Part shown: positions 33,295 through 39,884 of the stretch, one piece after another
How the letters are laid out: every line of letters begins with the position of its first letter
How positions within the stretch are numbered: the stretch's first letter is position 1
NCBI GenBank assembly: GCA_900547225.1
Contig: URFW01000004.1
Span: 1 to 64,000 of the forward strand
Length of the DNA: 64,000 bases
From: an uncultured Mycoplasmatota bacterium
Lineage (GTDB): Bacteria; Bacillota_I; Bacilli_A; RF39; UBA660
Direction of reading: 5' to 3'
Position numbers and translations under genes: made by a program
The notes under the pieces: model-generated
What the model saw: the letters and a program-made list of their open reading frames with translations, nothing else
What the model was told of the DNA's origin: nothing
Database searches by the model: none

Positions 33295-35874
33295 ATGAAA
33301 AAGGTAATATTAGTAGACGGAAATAATTTGTTATTTAGAAGCTATTACGCTACGGCATACCAAGGAAACTTTATGAAAAATTCTAAAGGTTTTCCGACTA
33401 ATGCGCTATATGGCTTTGTTAATATGATAAATAAAATAATAAACGATGAAAAACCAGAATATATGCTTGTTGCATTTGATAAAGGAAAGACGTTTAGACA
33501 TGATAAATATGAGGATTATAAAGCTGGAAGAATAGAAATGCCAAACGAATTAAAACAGCAGTTTCCAGTTGCAAAAGAAATACTTACAAACCTAGGCATT
33601 AAATGGTTTGAAATAGATAATTATGAAGCGGATGACATCGTTGGTACATTATCTAAAATGATAGACGATTGTGATGATTATAGAGGATTAATCGTAAGCA
33701 GTGACAAAGACTTGCTTCAGCTTATAACTGATAAAGTTATCATGAAAATGCTTAAGCCTAAAGACTACGTAATGATGACTAAAGAAACTTTTTTTGATGT
33801 ATATGGTCTTACTCCAGAAAAAATGATTGATATAAAAGCCCTTCAAGGAGATTCATCAGACAATATTCCTGGTGTTAAAGGAATTGGTGAAAAAACAGCT
33901 CTTAAACTTTTACAGGAATATGGAAGTTTAGAGGCTATCTATGATAATTTGGCATATATAAAAGGTGCTGTTGCAACCAAATTGATAAATGGAAGAGACA
34001 AAGCCTTTGAAAGTAAGGATTTAGTTACTATTTACAAAGAAGTTCCGCTAGGTTTTGGACTTGAAGATACAAAAATAACAAATGGAAATTTGGAATCCTT
34101 AAAGAAAATGTATGAGAACCTTGAATTTTATTCATTTTTAAAAAATATGAAAGTTCAAAAAAGTCACGAGAAACTTTTAATAAATGAAATAGAAGATGTA
34201 AATGAGTTGGAAAACTTAAAAGCTCCAGTTTCATTTTATATAGAAATAGACAAAACAAACTATCATTTAGGACAAATACTTGGAATGTCTGTTTATGATG
34301 GTAATACGGTTTATTACATAAAAAAAGATCTTGTAGTAAGTGCGATTAAGAAGATATCAAAAATAGAAAAATACACATACGATTTAAAGAAACACTACGT
34401 TTTACTAAAAAAACTTGGCTATCAAGTGGATAATGTTTCATTTGACCCAATGATTGCAGCTTATCTTCTAAACTATAACGTTAAAGATGATATTGCATAT
34501 TTGGCAAATCAGTTTGGATATGACATACCATTTTATGAGATTATAAGTAAGACAAAAGTAATTGATGAAAATAAAGTAAAAGAACTTGTGTGTGCAAAAG
34601 CAAGGTTTATCTACGAAGTAAAAAATGAGCTTGAAGAAGAGATGAAAAAAGAAGATTGCACATACTTATTTGAAAAAATCGAAATGCCACTTTCAATTGT
34701 TTTAGGTGATATGGAATATGTTGGAATAAGAGTAGATAAGTCTGTCCTTAACAGCATGAACACTGAAATTGAAGGAAGAATTAAAGAAATAAGTGAAAAA
34801 ATATACGAACTTGCAGGTGAAAAGTTTAATATATCATCCCCAAGACAACTAGGTGAAATACTATTTGTTAAACTTGAAATTGGTAAGGGAAAGAAGACAA
34901 AAAACGGTTATTCAACTGATAAATCGATTTTGGAAAAATATAGTGATAGACATCCAATTGTTCCTTTAGTGTTAGAACACAGGATGTTAACAAAACTTCA
35001 GAGTACTTACATAATTGGTTTGGAAGGAAATATTTTACAAGATGGTAAGATTCATACGATATATACACAAACACTTACAAGAACAGGAAGACTATCATCT
35101 GTTGAACCTAATTTACAAAATATTCCTATCAGGACAACTTATGGCAAACTTATAAGAAAAGCATTTGTTTCTGAAGAAAATTCAGTTTTGCTATCAAGCG
35201 ATTATTCACAAATAGAATTACGTGTTTTCGCTCACTTTTCAAAGGTGCCAAACTGGATAGAAGCATTTAAAAATGATATGGATATTCATACGCGCACCGC
35301 GATGGACATTTTTGACGTAGGAAAAGATGAGGTAACTCCTCTTATGAGAAGGCAAGCTAAAGCAGTTAATTTTGGAATCTTATACGGAATTAGTAGTTTC
35401 GGACTTGCTGAAGATTTGAAGATATCGGTTAAAGAAGCTAAGGCTTTCATCGATAAATATTTCGAAACTTATAATGGTACTAAAGTATATATGGATAGTG
35501 TTGTTAAAGATGCTTATGAAAAGGGTTATGTTACAACAATAATGAATCGAAAACGAAGAATTGATGAACTTAATAATACCAATTATATGATAAGACAGCA
35601 GGGTGAGAGAATGGCTTTAAACACGCCTATTCAAGGCTCTAGTGCCGATATTTTGAAAAAAGCAATGATTGATATTTATAACGAATTTAATGAGAAAAAG
35701 CTTAAGAGTAAAATGCTTTTACAAGTGCACGATGAACTTATTTTCAATGTTTTAAAAGATGAAGAAGATGTGGTAAAGGAAATCGTAGACAGATGCATGG
35801 ATGGTGCATATAAATTAGATGTACCACTTAAGGTAGATATTGAAACCGGCGATAATTGGTATGATGCAAAATAA
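33295..35874 (+). CDS. polA: DNA polymerase I
   Basis: An 859-residue family A polymerase for Okazaki fragment processing and repair. The N-terminal 5' nuclease (residues 1-290) has VDGNNLLFRSYYA, conserved acidic residues (NYEADDIVG, SSDKDLLQL) and the helix-hairpin-helix GVKGIGEKTA. The middle 3'-5' exonuclease domain is degenerate: the DxE strand reads FYIEID and the later acidic motifs are lost, as in Bacillus Pol I. The polymerase has motif A DYSQIELRVFAHF (near 636), motif B RRQAKAVNFGILYG and motif C HDE (near 811). Extended -10 (33267-33274) upstream; mutM follows 20 bases later. Confidence 0.97.
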   Translation: MKKVILVDGNNLLFRSYYATAYQGNFMKNSKGFPTNALYGFVNMINKIINDEKPEYMLVAFDKGKTFRHDKYEDYKAGRIEMPNELKQQFPVAKEILTNLGIKWFEIDNYEADDIVGTLSKMIDDCDDYRGLIVSSDKDLLQLITDKVIMKMLKPKDYVMMTKETFFDVYGLTPEKMIDIKALQGDSSDNIPGVKGIGEKTALKLLQEYGSLEAIYDNLAYIKGAVATKLINGRDKAFESKDLVTIYKEVPLGFGLEDTKITNGNLESLKKMYENLEFYSFLKNMKVQKSHEKLLINEIEDVNELENLKAPVSFYIEIDKTNYHLGQILGMSVYDGNTVYYIKKDLVVSAIKKISKIEKYTYDLKKHYVLLKKLGYQVDNVSFDPMIAAYLLNYNVKDDIAYLANQFGYDIPFYEIISKTKVIDENKVKELVCAKARFIYEVKNELEEEMKKEDCTYLFEKIEMPLSIVLGDMEYVGIRVDKSVLNSMNTEIEGRIKEISEKIYELAGEKFNISSPRQLGEILFVKLEIGKGKKTKNGYSTDKSILEKYSDRHPIVPLVLEHRMLTKLQSTYIIGLEGNILQDGKIHTIYTQTLTRTGRLSSVEPNLQNIPIRTTYGKLIRKAFVSEENSVLLSSDYSQIELRVFAHFSKVPNWIEAFKNDMDIHTRTAMDIFDVGKDEVTPLMRRQAKAVNFGILYGISSFGLAEDLKISVKEAKAFIDKYFETYNGTKVYMDSVVKDAYEKGYVTTIMNRKRRIDELNNTNYMIRQQGERMALNTPIQGSSADILKKAMIDIYNEFNEKKLKSKMLLQVHDELIFNVLKDEEDVVKEIVDRCMDGAYKLDVPLKVDIETGDNWYDAK

Positions 35875-35894
35875 ATAAAAAAGGTGGGGTTTAG

Positions 35895-36704
35895 ATGCCT
35901 GAATTAGCAGAGGTTGAAACAACTAAAAGAGATTTAAAAAAGATTTTAATAGGTAAAAGAATTTGTAAGGTAGAAGTATTTTTAGATAAAATCGTTTATA
36001 ATAAAAAGGATGAGTTTATTAAAAGTTCAGAAGGACAAACGGTTTTGGATGTAAAAAGAAGAGGAAAGTGGCTTTTATTTGAACTTGATTCGAATTACAT
36101 AATAATTCATTTTAGAATGGAAGGAAGATTTTATCTATTCCCTCTTAATGAGAAGAGGGATAAACATGATTATGTTATTTTCTATTTTGATGATTTTTCT
36201 CTTCACTTTAATGATCCAAGATTATTCGGAAAAATGGAAGTTATTAAAAAAGATGATTTAGAAAAATTCTTTCTAGATAAAAAATTAGGACTTGAGTATA
36301 CTGATTCTAATTTAACCCCAGAGTACTTGAAGGGGAAGTTTAAAACCCATCACACAGATATTAAAAAAATGCTTTTAGACCAGAGTTACGTGACTGGGAT
36401 TGGCAATATTTATGCAGATGAAATATTATTTGCTTCCAAAATTAATCCGAAAAGTTATGCGGATAGACTTACTAAGCCAAAATTAAAGGAAATAATTGAT
36501 AATACTAAGAAAGTATTTGAACACTCATTAAAATATAAGGGAACTTATCCAAATATAGATGGTAAGAGAGGTACTTTTGAAGAACATCTTATGGTTCATA
36601 AAAGACAAGGTGAAAAGTGTTATAATTGTGGTAGCATTATAATAAAGGAAAAGGTTGGTGGCAGAGGAACATATTATTGCCCTAAGTGTCAGAAAAAATA
36701 TTAA
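35895..36704 (+). CDS. mutM: Formamidopyrimidine-DNA glycosylase
   Basis: A 269-residue Fpg/MutM enzyme that removes 8-oxoguanine and nicks by beta,delta-elimination. The catalytic Pro2-Glu3 start MPELAEVET is intact (Ala replaces the usual Pro5). Lys in VKRRGKWLLF, GIGNIYADEILFASKINP of the H2TH domain, and the C-terminal zinc finger CYNCG...CPKC are present. RBS AAGGTGGGG. It lies directly after polA, a common repair pairing. Confidence 0.95.
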   Translation: MPELAEVETTKRDLKKILIGKRICKVEVFLDKIVYNKKDEFIKSSEGQTVLDVKRRGKWLLFELDSNYIIIHFRMEGRFYLFPLNEKRDKHDYVIFYFDDFSLHFNDPRLFGKMEVIKKDDLEKFFLDKKLGLEYTDSNLTPEYLKGKFKTHHTDIKKMLLDQSYVTGIGNIYADEILFASKINPKSYADRLTKPKLKEIIDNTKKVFEHSLKYKGTYPNIDGKRGTFEEHLMVHKRQGEKCYNCGSIIIKEKVGGRGTYYCPKCQKKY

Positions 36705-36796
36705 TAGTTGATATATATTAATTAAACATCATTTATAATTTTTTTGCTTTTCTTTGAAAAATCATTTTAAATGAAAGAACATAAGTGTAAAGAAAT

Positions 36797-36870
36797 TTGA
36801 CATTTCTTGTCGTTTATGCTATAATACTGCTACCAATTGGGTAATATGCATAAATGATGATATCCCAATT
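36797..36870 (+). promoter_or_regulatory. Strong promoter and 5' end hairpin
   Basis: TTGACA (36797-36802), 17-base spacer, extended -10 TGCTATAAT (36817-36825). The expected RNA start near 36832 is followed at once by a hairpin AATTGGG (36835-36841) with CCCAATT (36864-36870). RBS AAGGGGG follows at 36876-36882. Confidence 0.78.
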
Positions 36871-36889
36871 AGATGAAGGGGGTTAAATT

Positions 36890-37315
36890 ATGAAAGGATC
36901 TTATATTTTTGAATACTTAAATGAAAATGAGTTCAAAAAGCTTGAACGTTCTGTTAAGAAGTATAACATGCTTGCTTATAAAAAATTAGTATTCGAATTT
37001 TATCCTGAAATGAAGGAAGGAAACTTTTTAGGTAAATTAGTTAGTGTAAATAGTAAAGAAAACACAAGGAACTATGAATTAAAGTTGCCAACCGATGACT
37101 TATTTATCAGGGTACATGGTGAGATAGTTTTACATTATTCTGTATGTGAAAATTCTCATACAATAATTCTTGAAACCATCACTCCAGAGTCACTTTTATC
37201 AGAAGGTCATAGACAAGAGCTTCAGGCATATAAGGGAGTAATGATTTCAAAGGCCAACAGAGATAAGGATAAGTTTAAGATTGATTTATTAAATATGTTA
37301 CAAAACGGCGAGTAA
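36890..37315 (+). CDS. Hypothetical protein
   Basis: A 141-residue soluble protein of unknown family. It has an N-terminal helix, a beta-rich middle (about 50-110) and a conserved-looking C-terminal stretch around residues 112-137 with SEGHRQELQAYKGVMISK. No membrane segment or signal. It has one of the best promoters in the window and a 5' hairpin in its leader, so it may be well expressed and controlled at the RNA level. Start ATG follows AAGGGGG. Confidence 0.72.
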   Translation: MKGSYIFEYLNENEFKKLERSVKKYNMLAYKKLVFEFYPEMKEGNFLGKLVSVNSKENTRNYELKLPTDDLFIRVHGEIVLHYSVCENSHTIILETITPESLLSEGHRQELQAYKGVMISKANRDKDKFKIDLLNMLQNGE

Positions 37316-37328
37316 TCGTCGTTTTTTT
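37304..37328 (+). terminator. Intrinsic terminator
   Basis: Stem AACGGCGA (37304-37311) with TCGTCGTT (37316-37323), overlapping the stop codon, then T7. Confidence 0.82.
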
Positions 37329-37360
37329 GTTAAAAAAATTAATTTTTTTATCTAATCATA

Positions 37361-37389
37361 TTGATTAACTTAAAAGAATATGATAATAT
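37361..37389 (+). promoter_or_regulatory. Promoter of first tRNA cluster
   Basis: TTGATT (37361-37366), 17-base spacer, TAATAT (37384-37389). Confidence 0.6.
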
Positions 37390-37413
37390 ATAAAAGCAAT
37401 GAGAAAATTATAC

Positions 37414-37490
37414 GGACCCTTAGCTCAGTTGGTTAGAGCATCCGGCTCATAACCGGGCGGTCGTAGGTTCGAGTCCTACAGGGTCCACCA
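37414..37490 (+). tRNA. tRNA with CAT anticodon, probably tRNA-Ile2
   Basis: A 77-nt cloverleaf with 7-pair acceptor stem (GGACCCT/AGGGTCC), D-loop AGTTGG, anticodon loop CTCATAA, T-loop TTCGAGT and encoded CCA. The body resembles Bacillus tRNA-Ile with the lysidine-modified CAT anticodon more than elongator tRNA-Met, from memory; initiator tRNA is excluded because positions 1-72 pair. Identity between Ile2 and Met would need a model such as TFAM or the tilS recognition elements. Confidence 0.92.
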
Positions 37491-37496
37491 CTAAGT

Positions 37497-37581
37497 GCGG
37501 GTATGGCGAAATTGGCAGACGCGCTAGACTTAGGATCTAGTGGAGTAATCCGTGGGGGTTCAAGTCCCTTTACCCGCACCA
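37497..37581 (+). tRNA. tRNA-Leu (TAG)
   Basis: An 85-nt class II tRNA with long variable arm. Anticodon stem CTAGA/TCTAG encloses CTTAGGA, so anticodon TAG. Acceptor GCGGGTA/TACCCGC, encoded CCA. Six bases after the preceding tRNA, same transcript. Confidence 0.97.
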
Positions 37582-37592
37582 TTAAGAATTAG

Positions 37593-37619
37593 AACATCAG
37601 AGCGATCTGATGTTTTTTT
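37593..37619 (+). terminator. Terminator of first tRNA cluster
   Basis: Stem AACATCAGA (37593-37601) with TCTGATGTT (37606-37614), then T7. Confidence 0.85.
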
Positions 37620-37620
37620 A

Positions 37621-37704
37621 GTGGTGGAACGAACCTACGACCAATAAAAATTATTAAAATTAATAATTTTCATAAAATTCGACTTTTTTTGCTCTAACCA
37701 ACTG
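37621..37704 (-). pseudogene. Inverted, anticodon-arm-less copy of tRNA-Ile2
   Basis: On the minus strand the order is D-arm (CAGTTGGTTAGAGCA, complement 37690-37704), a 47-base AT-rich filler, T-arm half (GGTCGTAGGTTCG, complement 37630-37642) and TCCACCA-like end at 37621-37628. The 15- and 13-base blocks match tRNA-Ile2 at 37426-37440 and 37459-37471 without mismatch. In the tRNA the two blocks are 18 bases apart. No anticodon arm, so it cannot be a working tRNA. A TATATT box lies just upstream (complement 37707-37712). Confidence 0.8.
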
Positions 37705-37736
37705 GTAATATAACACCTAAAAAAAGGAGATTTATT

Positions 37737-38489
37737 ATGAGACAAGAATTTTTTAAAATAATAGAAGAATTTTTAAAACTTAATGAAAGGGGATACGTAG
37801 AAAGCATTAGTAAAGAAAAAAACTCTTGCGGTTTAACCTTAGAACATCTACTTGGAAAAGAACCGGATAGTATGTTCTTTCCAGATTATAATGGCGTAGA
37901 ACTTAAAACCACCACCAGATTTAGCAGATACAATATAAATCTTTTTTCATTAACTTTTGACGGTCCTAGTTTATTTGAGAGTAACCATATGCTGGAAACG
38001 TATGGAAAAATAGATAATTTATTACCTCAAAAAAAGACTTTATATGCAAATTTAAAATTAAACCAAAAAGTACTCGTTAATGAAAAATATTATTTTGAAT
38101 TAAAAATTGACTATGAAGATGAAAAAATTTTTATAAAAATATATGACATAAACATGAACTTCATAGAAGATAGGTGTTTTATCTATTTTGATACCATAAA
38201 GAGCCGCGCACAAGTGAAACTAGACAAGCTAGCACTTATATATGCAAGTAAAAAGAAAACCGAAGATAATTTATTTTACAGATATTACAAAATAAAATGT
38301 CTTAAGTATAAAGGATTTGAACAGTTTTTAAAGTCTTTAGAAGATGAAACTGTTAAGCTAGATATTATGTTAAGGTCTGTAAAAAATGAAGACAAAGTTT
38401 CCAAAAGAGGTAATAAAAACATGAACTTTTCGTTAGTTAAAACCAGAATAAATAGATTATTTGATAACGTTTTCACATACGAAGATTAA
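37737..38489 (+). CDS. MvaI/BcnI-like restriction endonuclease, no methylase partner
   Basis: A 250-residue protein. Residues 27-60 contain NSCGLTLEHLLGKEPD followed by FFPDYNGVELKT, a PD...ExK nuclease site in the context (Gly-Leu-Thr-Leu-Glu-x-Leu-Leu-Gly) seen in MvaI/BcnI-type restriction enzymes, which cut as monomers. Length fits that family. No DNA methyltransferase gene is adjacent, so it may be an orphan, use a methylase elsewhere, or act in another way. RBS AAGGAG. It lies between two tRNA clusters and right after a tRNA-derived element, a typical place for acquired genes. Confidence 0.72.
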   Translation: MRQEFFKIIEEFLKLNERGYVESISKEKNSCGLTLEHLLGKEPDSMFFPDYNGVELKTTTRFSRYNINLFSLTFDGPSLFESNHMLETYGKIDNLLPQKKTLYANLKLNQKVLVNEKYYFELKIDYEDEKIFIKIYDINMNFIEDRCFIYFDTIKSRAQVKLDKLALIYASKKKTEDNLFYRYYKIKCLKYKGFEQFLKSLEDETVKLDIMLRSVKNEDKVSKRGNKNMNFSLVKTRINRLFDNVFTYED

Positions 38490-38553
38490 AGTTTTGGTTG
38501 TAAAACTTATACAATGTTAGTATAATATAAATGAAGATATGGAGTTGATTTAT

Positions 38554-38913
38554 ATGTTGGTTGCAAATATAACTAAATGGATTACGTTAATAGCAATTAT
38601 TGCACTTGTCATTTTTGTTATAAAAACTGGGATGAAAATAGTAAACATTCTAATAATGGTTCTTATGCTTGCTTTTGTATGGTATTCATTTTTTACAGAA
38701 GAAGGTTGTGCAAGGCTTTCTGTAGCTTTATCTGGGCATCCTTTGATAGCTTATACAACGGGTATGGAAAGGCAAGATGATATTTCAACTAATGATACCA
38801 CTTATTATAAAACGACTAAAGACGTTGTTATAAACGGAAAAAAGCAAGAATACGTTAAGTGTTATACAAAATGGATTATTAGGATACCAAATATTGGAGA
38901 TATGACTAATTAA
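38554..38913 (+). CDS. Small membrane protein, unknown
   Basis: A 119-residue protein with two transmembrane segments (about residues 6-25 and 28-47) and a polar C-terminal 70 residues with two Cys. ATG 38554 is preferred to ATG 38539 since GGAG at 38541-38544 precedes it by nine bases, and the TATAAT-like box at about 38522 would leave almost no leader for 38539. No known family recognised. Confidence 0.62.
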   Translation: MLVANITKWITLIAIIALVIFVIKTGMKIVNILIMVLMLAFVWYSFFTEEGCARLSVALSGHPLIAYTTGMERQDDISTNDTTYYKTTKDVVINGKKQEYVKCYTKWIIRIPNIGDMTN

Positions 38914-39020
38914 AGTCGTATCTTTTCTTTTGTATGATTTTTTTAACGATAATGAAAGAAATTAAAAAATATAGAATCACTAAAGTTAATTTTATTTTAC
39001 TAACATTATTAAAAAAGTTA

Positions 39021-39049
39021 TTGCTATTTAGATGTAATTGTAGTAAAAT
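39021..39049 (+). promoter_or_regulatory. Promoter of tRNA-Val
   Basis: TTGCTA (39021-39026), 17-base spacer, TAAAAT (39044-39049). Confidence 0.6.
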
Positions 39050-39061
39050 AATATTGCATTT

Positions 39062-39138
39062 GGATGCTTAGCTCAGTTGGTTAGAGCACTTGCCTTACAA
39101 GCAAGGGGTCATAGGTTCGAGTCCTATAGCGTCCACCA
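39062..39138 (+). tRNA. tRNA-Val (TAC)
   Basis: A 77-nt cloverleaf. Anticodon stem CTTGC/GCAAG encloses CTTACAA, anticodon TAC. Acceptor GGATGCT/AGCGTCC with one T-G pair; encoded CCA. Confidence 0.95.
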
Positions 39139-39175
39139 TTTTAAAAAAAGTATTTTCAAAACGAAAAAAATGTGT

Positions 39176-39181
39176 TATAAT
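39176..39181 (+). promoter_or_regulatory. -10 box of tRNA-Lys
   Basis: TATAAT 19 bases before the tRNA-Lys gene, with a poor -35 (TTTTCA at 39153-39158, 17-base spacer), suggesting a promoter separate from tRNA-Val. Confidence 0.5.
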
Positions 39182-39200
39182 GAATTAGTAATTTTCAAAT

Positions 39201-39276
39201 GGACTGTTAGCTCAGTTGGTAGAGCAACTGACTCTTAATCAGTGGGTCTAGGGTTCGAATCCCTAACAGTCCACCA
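39201..39276 (+). tRNA. tRNA-Lys (CTT)
   Basis: A 76-nt cloverleaf with anticodon stem ACTGA/TCAGT enclosing CTCTTAA, anticodon CTT. Acceptor GGACTGT/ACAGTCC, encoded CCA. Confidence 0.96.
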
Positions 39277-39291
39277 TTTAAAGAAATAAGC

Positions 39292-39318
39292 AAGCTTTAC
39301 TTGAAGGCTTGTTTTTTT
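39292..39318 (+). terminator. Terminator after tRNA-Lys
   Basis: Stem GCAAGC paired with GCTTGT around an 11-base loop, then T7. Confidence 0.75.
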
Positions 39319-39330
39319 GTTTAATCAAAA

Positions 39331-39401
39331 CCCCTAGACCCACTATTACATTTCAGCTTAAACTATTTTTCTAATTGAATAATTTAGTTGCTCTCCAACT
39401 G
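39331..39401 (-). pseudogene. Inverted, anticodon-arm-less copy of tRNA-Lys
   Basis: On the minus strand a D-arm-like block (complement 39387-39401; matches CAGTTGGTAGAGCAAC of tRNA-Lys with one base missing) is followed by about 42 bases of AT-rich filler and AGTGGGTCTAGGG (complement 39332-39344), which matches tRNA-Lys 39241-39253 in all 13 bases. Same plan as the copy at 37621-37704. Confidence 0.77.
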
Positions 39402-39466
39402 TAAAAATAAATTGTATCTTTTTTAAAAATATGTTATTATTTTTATAGTATATGGAGGATAATATT

Positions 39467-39784
39467 ATGGCTTACATAGATTTAGTTGTGCTAATTGTTT
39501 TGTTAGTATTTGTGATAATATATTCAAAAAGGTTTCAAACTTATATGTTTGGATTTGGAATGATAGATATTCTATTTAGAATTCTTAACTTAATAAATGG
39601 ATTTATTCCAATAAAAGAGATAAAAAATTTTATAAATACATACATTCCAGCATCAATTCCGTCTGTTATAAATCATTATACAACGGGAATTTTTAACACC
39701 GTATTAATATGGGTATACATAGTTATAATGGCCGTTTTCTTATATTATATTGTAAGAGTATTTGTAAAGCGAAAAAAGATATAA
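39467..39784 (+). CDS. Small membrane protein, unknown
   Basis: A 105-residue protein with hydrophobic segments at about residues 3-20, 28-46 and 76-98 and a basic C-terminus. The stretch between (IKEIKNFINTYIPASIPSVINHYT) could be a re-entrant or surface helix. ATG 39467 is chosen over ATG 39452 because GGAGG at 39454-39458 serves it. Family not recognised; monocistronic, with a terminator at 39803. Confidence 0.65.
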   Translation: MAYIDLVVLIVLLVFVIIYSKRFQTYMFGFGMIDILFRILNLINGFIPIKEIKNFINTYIPASIPSVINHYTTGIFNTVLIWVYIVIMAVFLYYIVRVFVKRKKI

Positions 39785-39802
39785 TATGCATAATTTAATT
39801 TT

Positions 39803-39830
39803 ACACTAACCACCAAAAGTTAGTGTTTTT
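39803..39830 (+). terminator. Intrinsic terminator
   Basis: Stem ACACTAAC (39803-39810) with GTTAGTGT (39819-39826), then T run. Confidence 0.82.
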
Positions 39831-39884
39831 AAAACCTTATTTTGTTATAATAAATAGGTACATCATATGAGTGGAGGAATAAAA

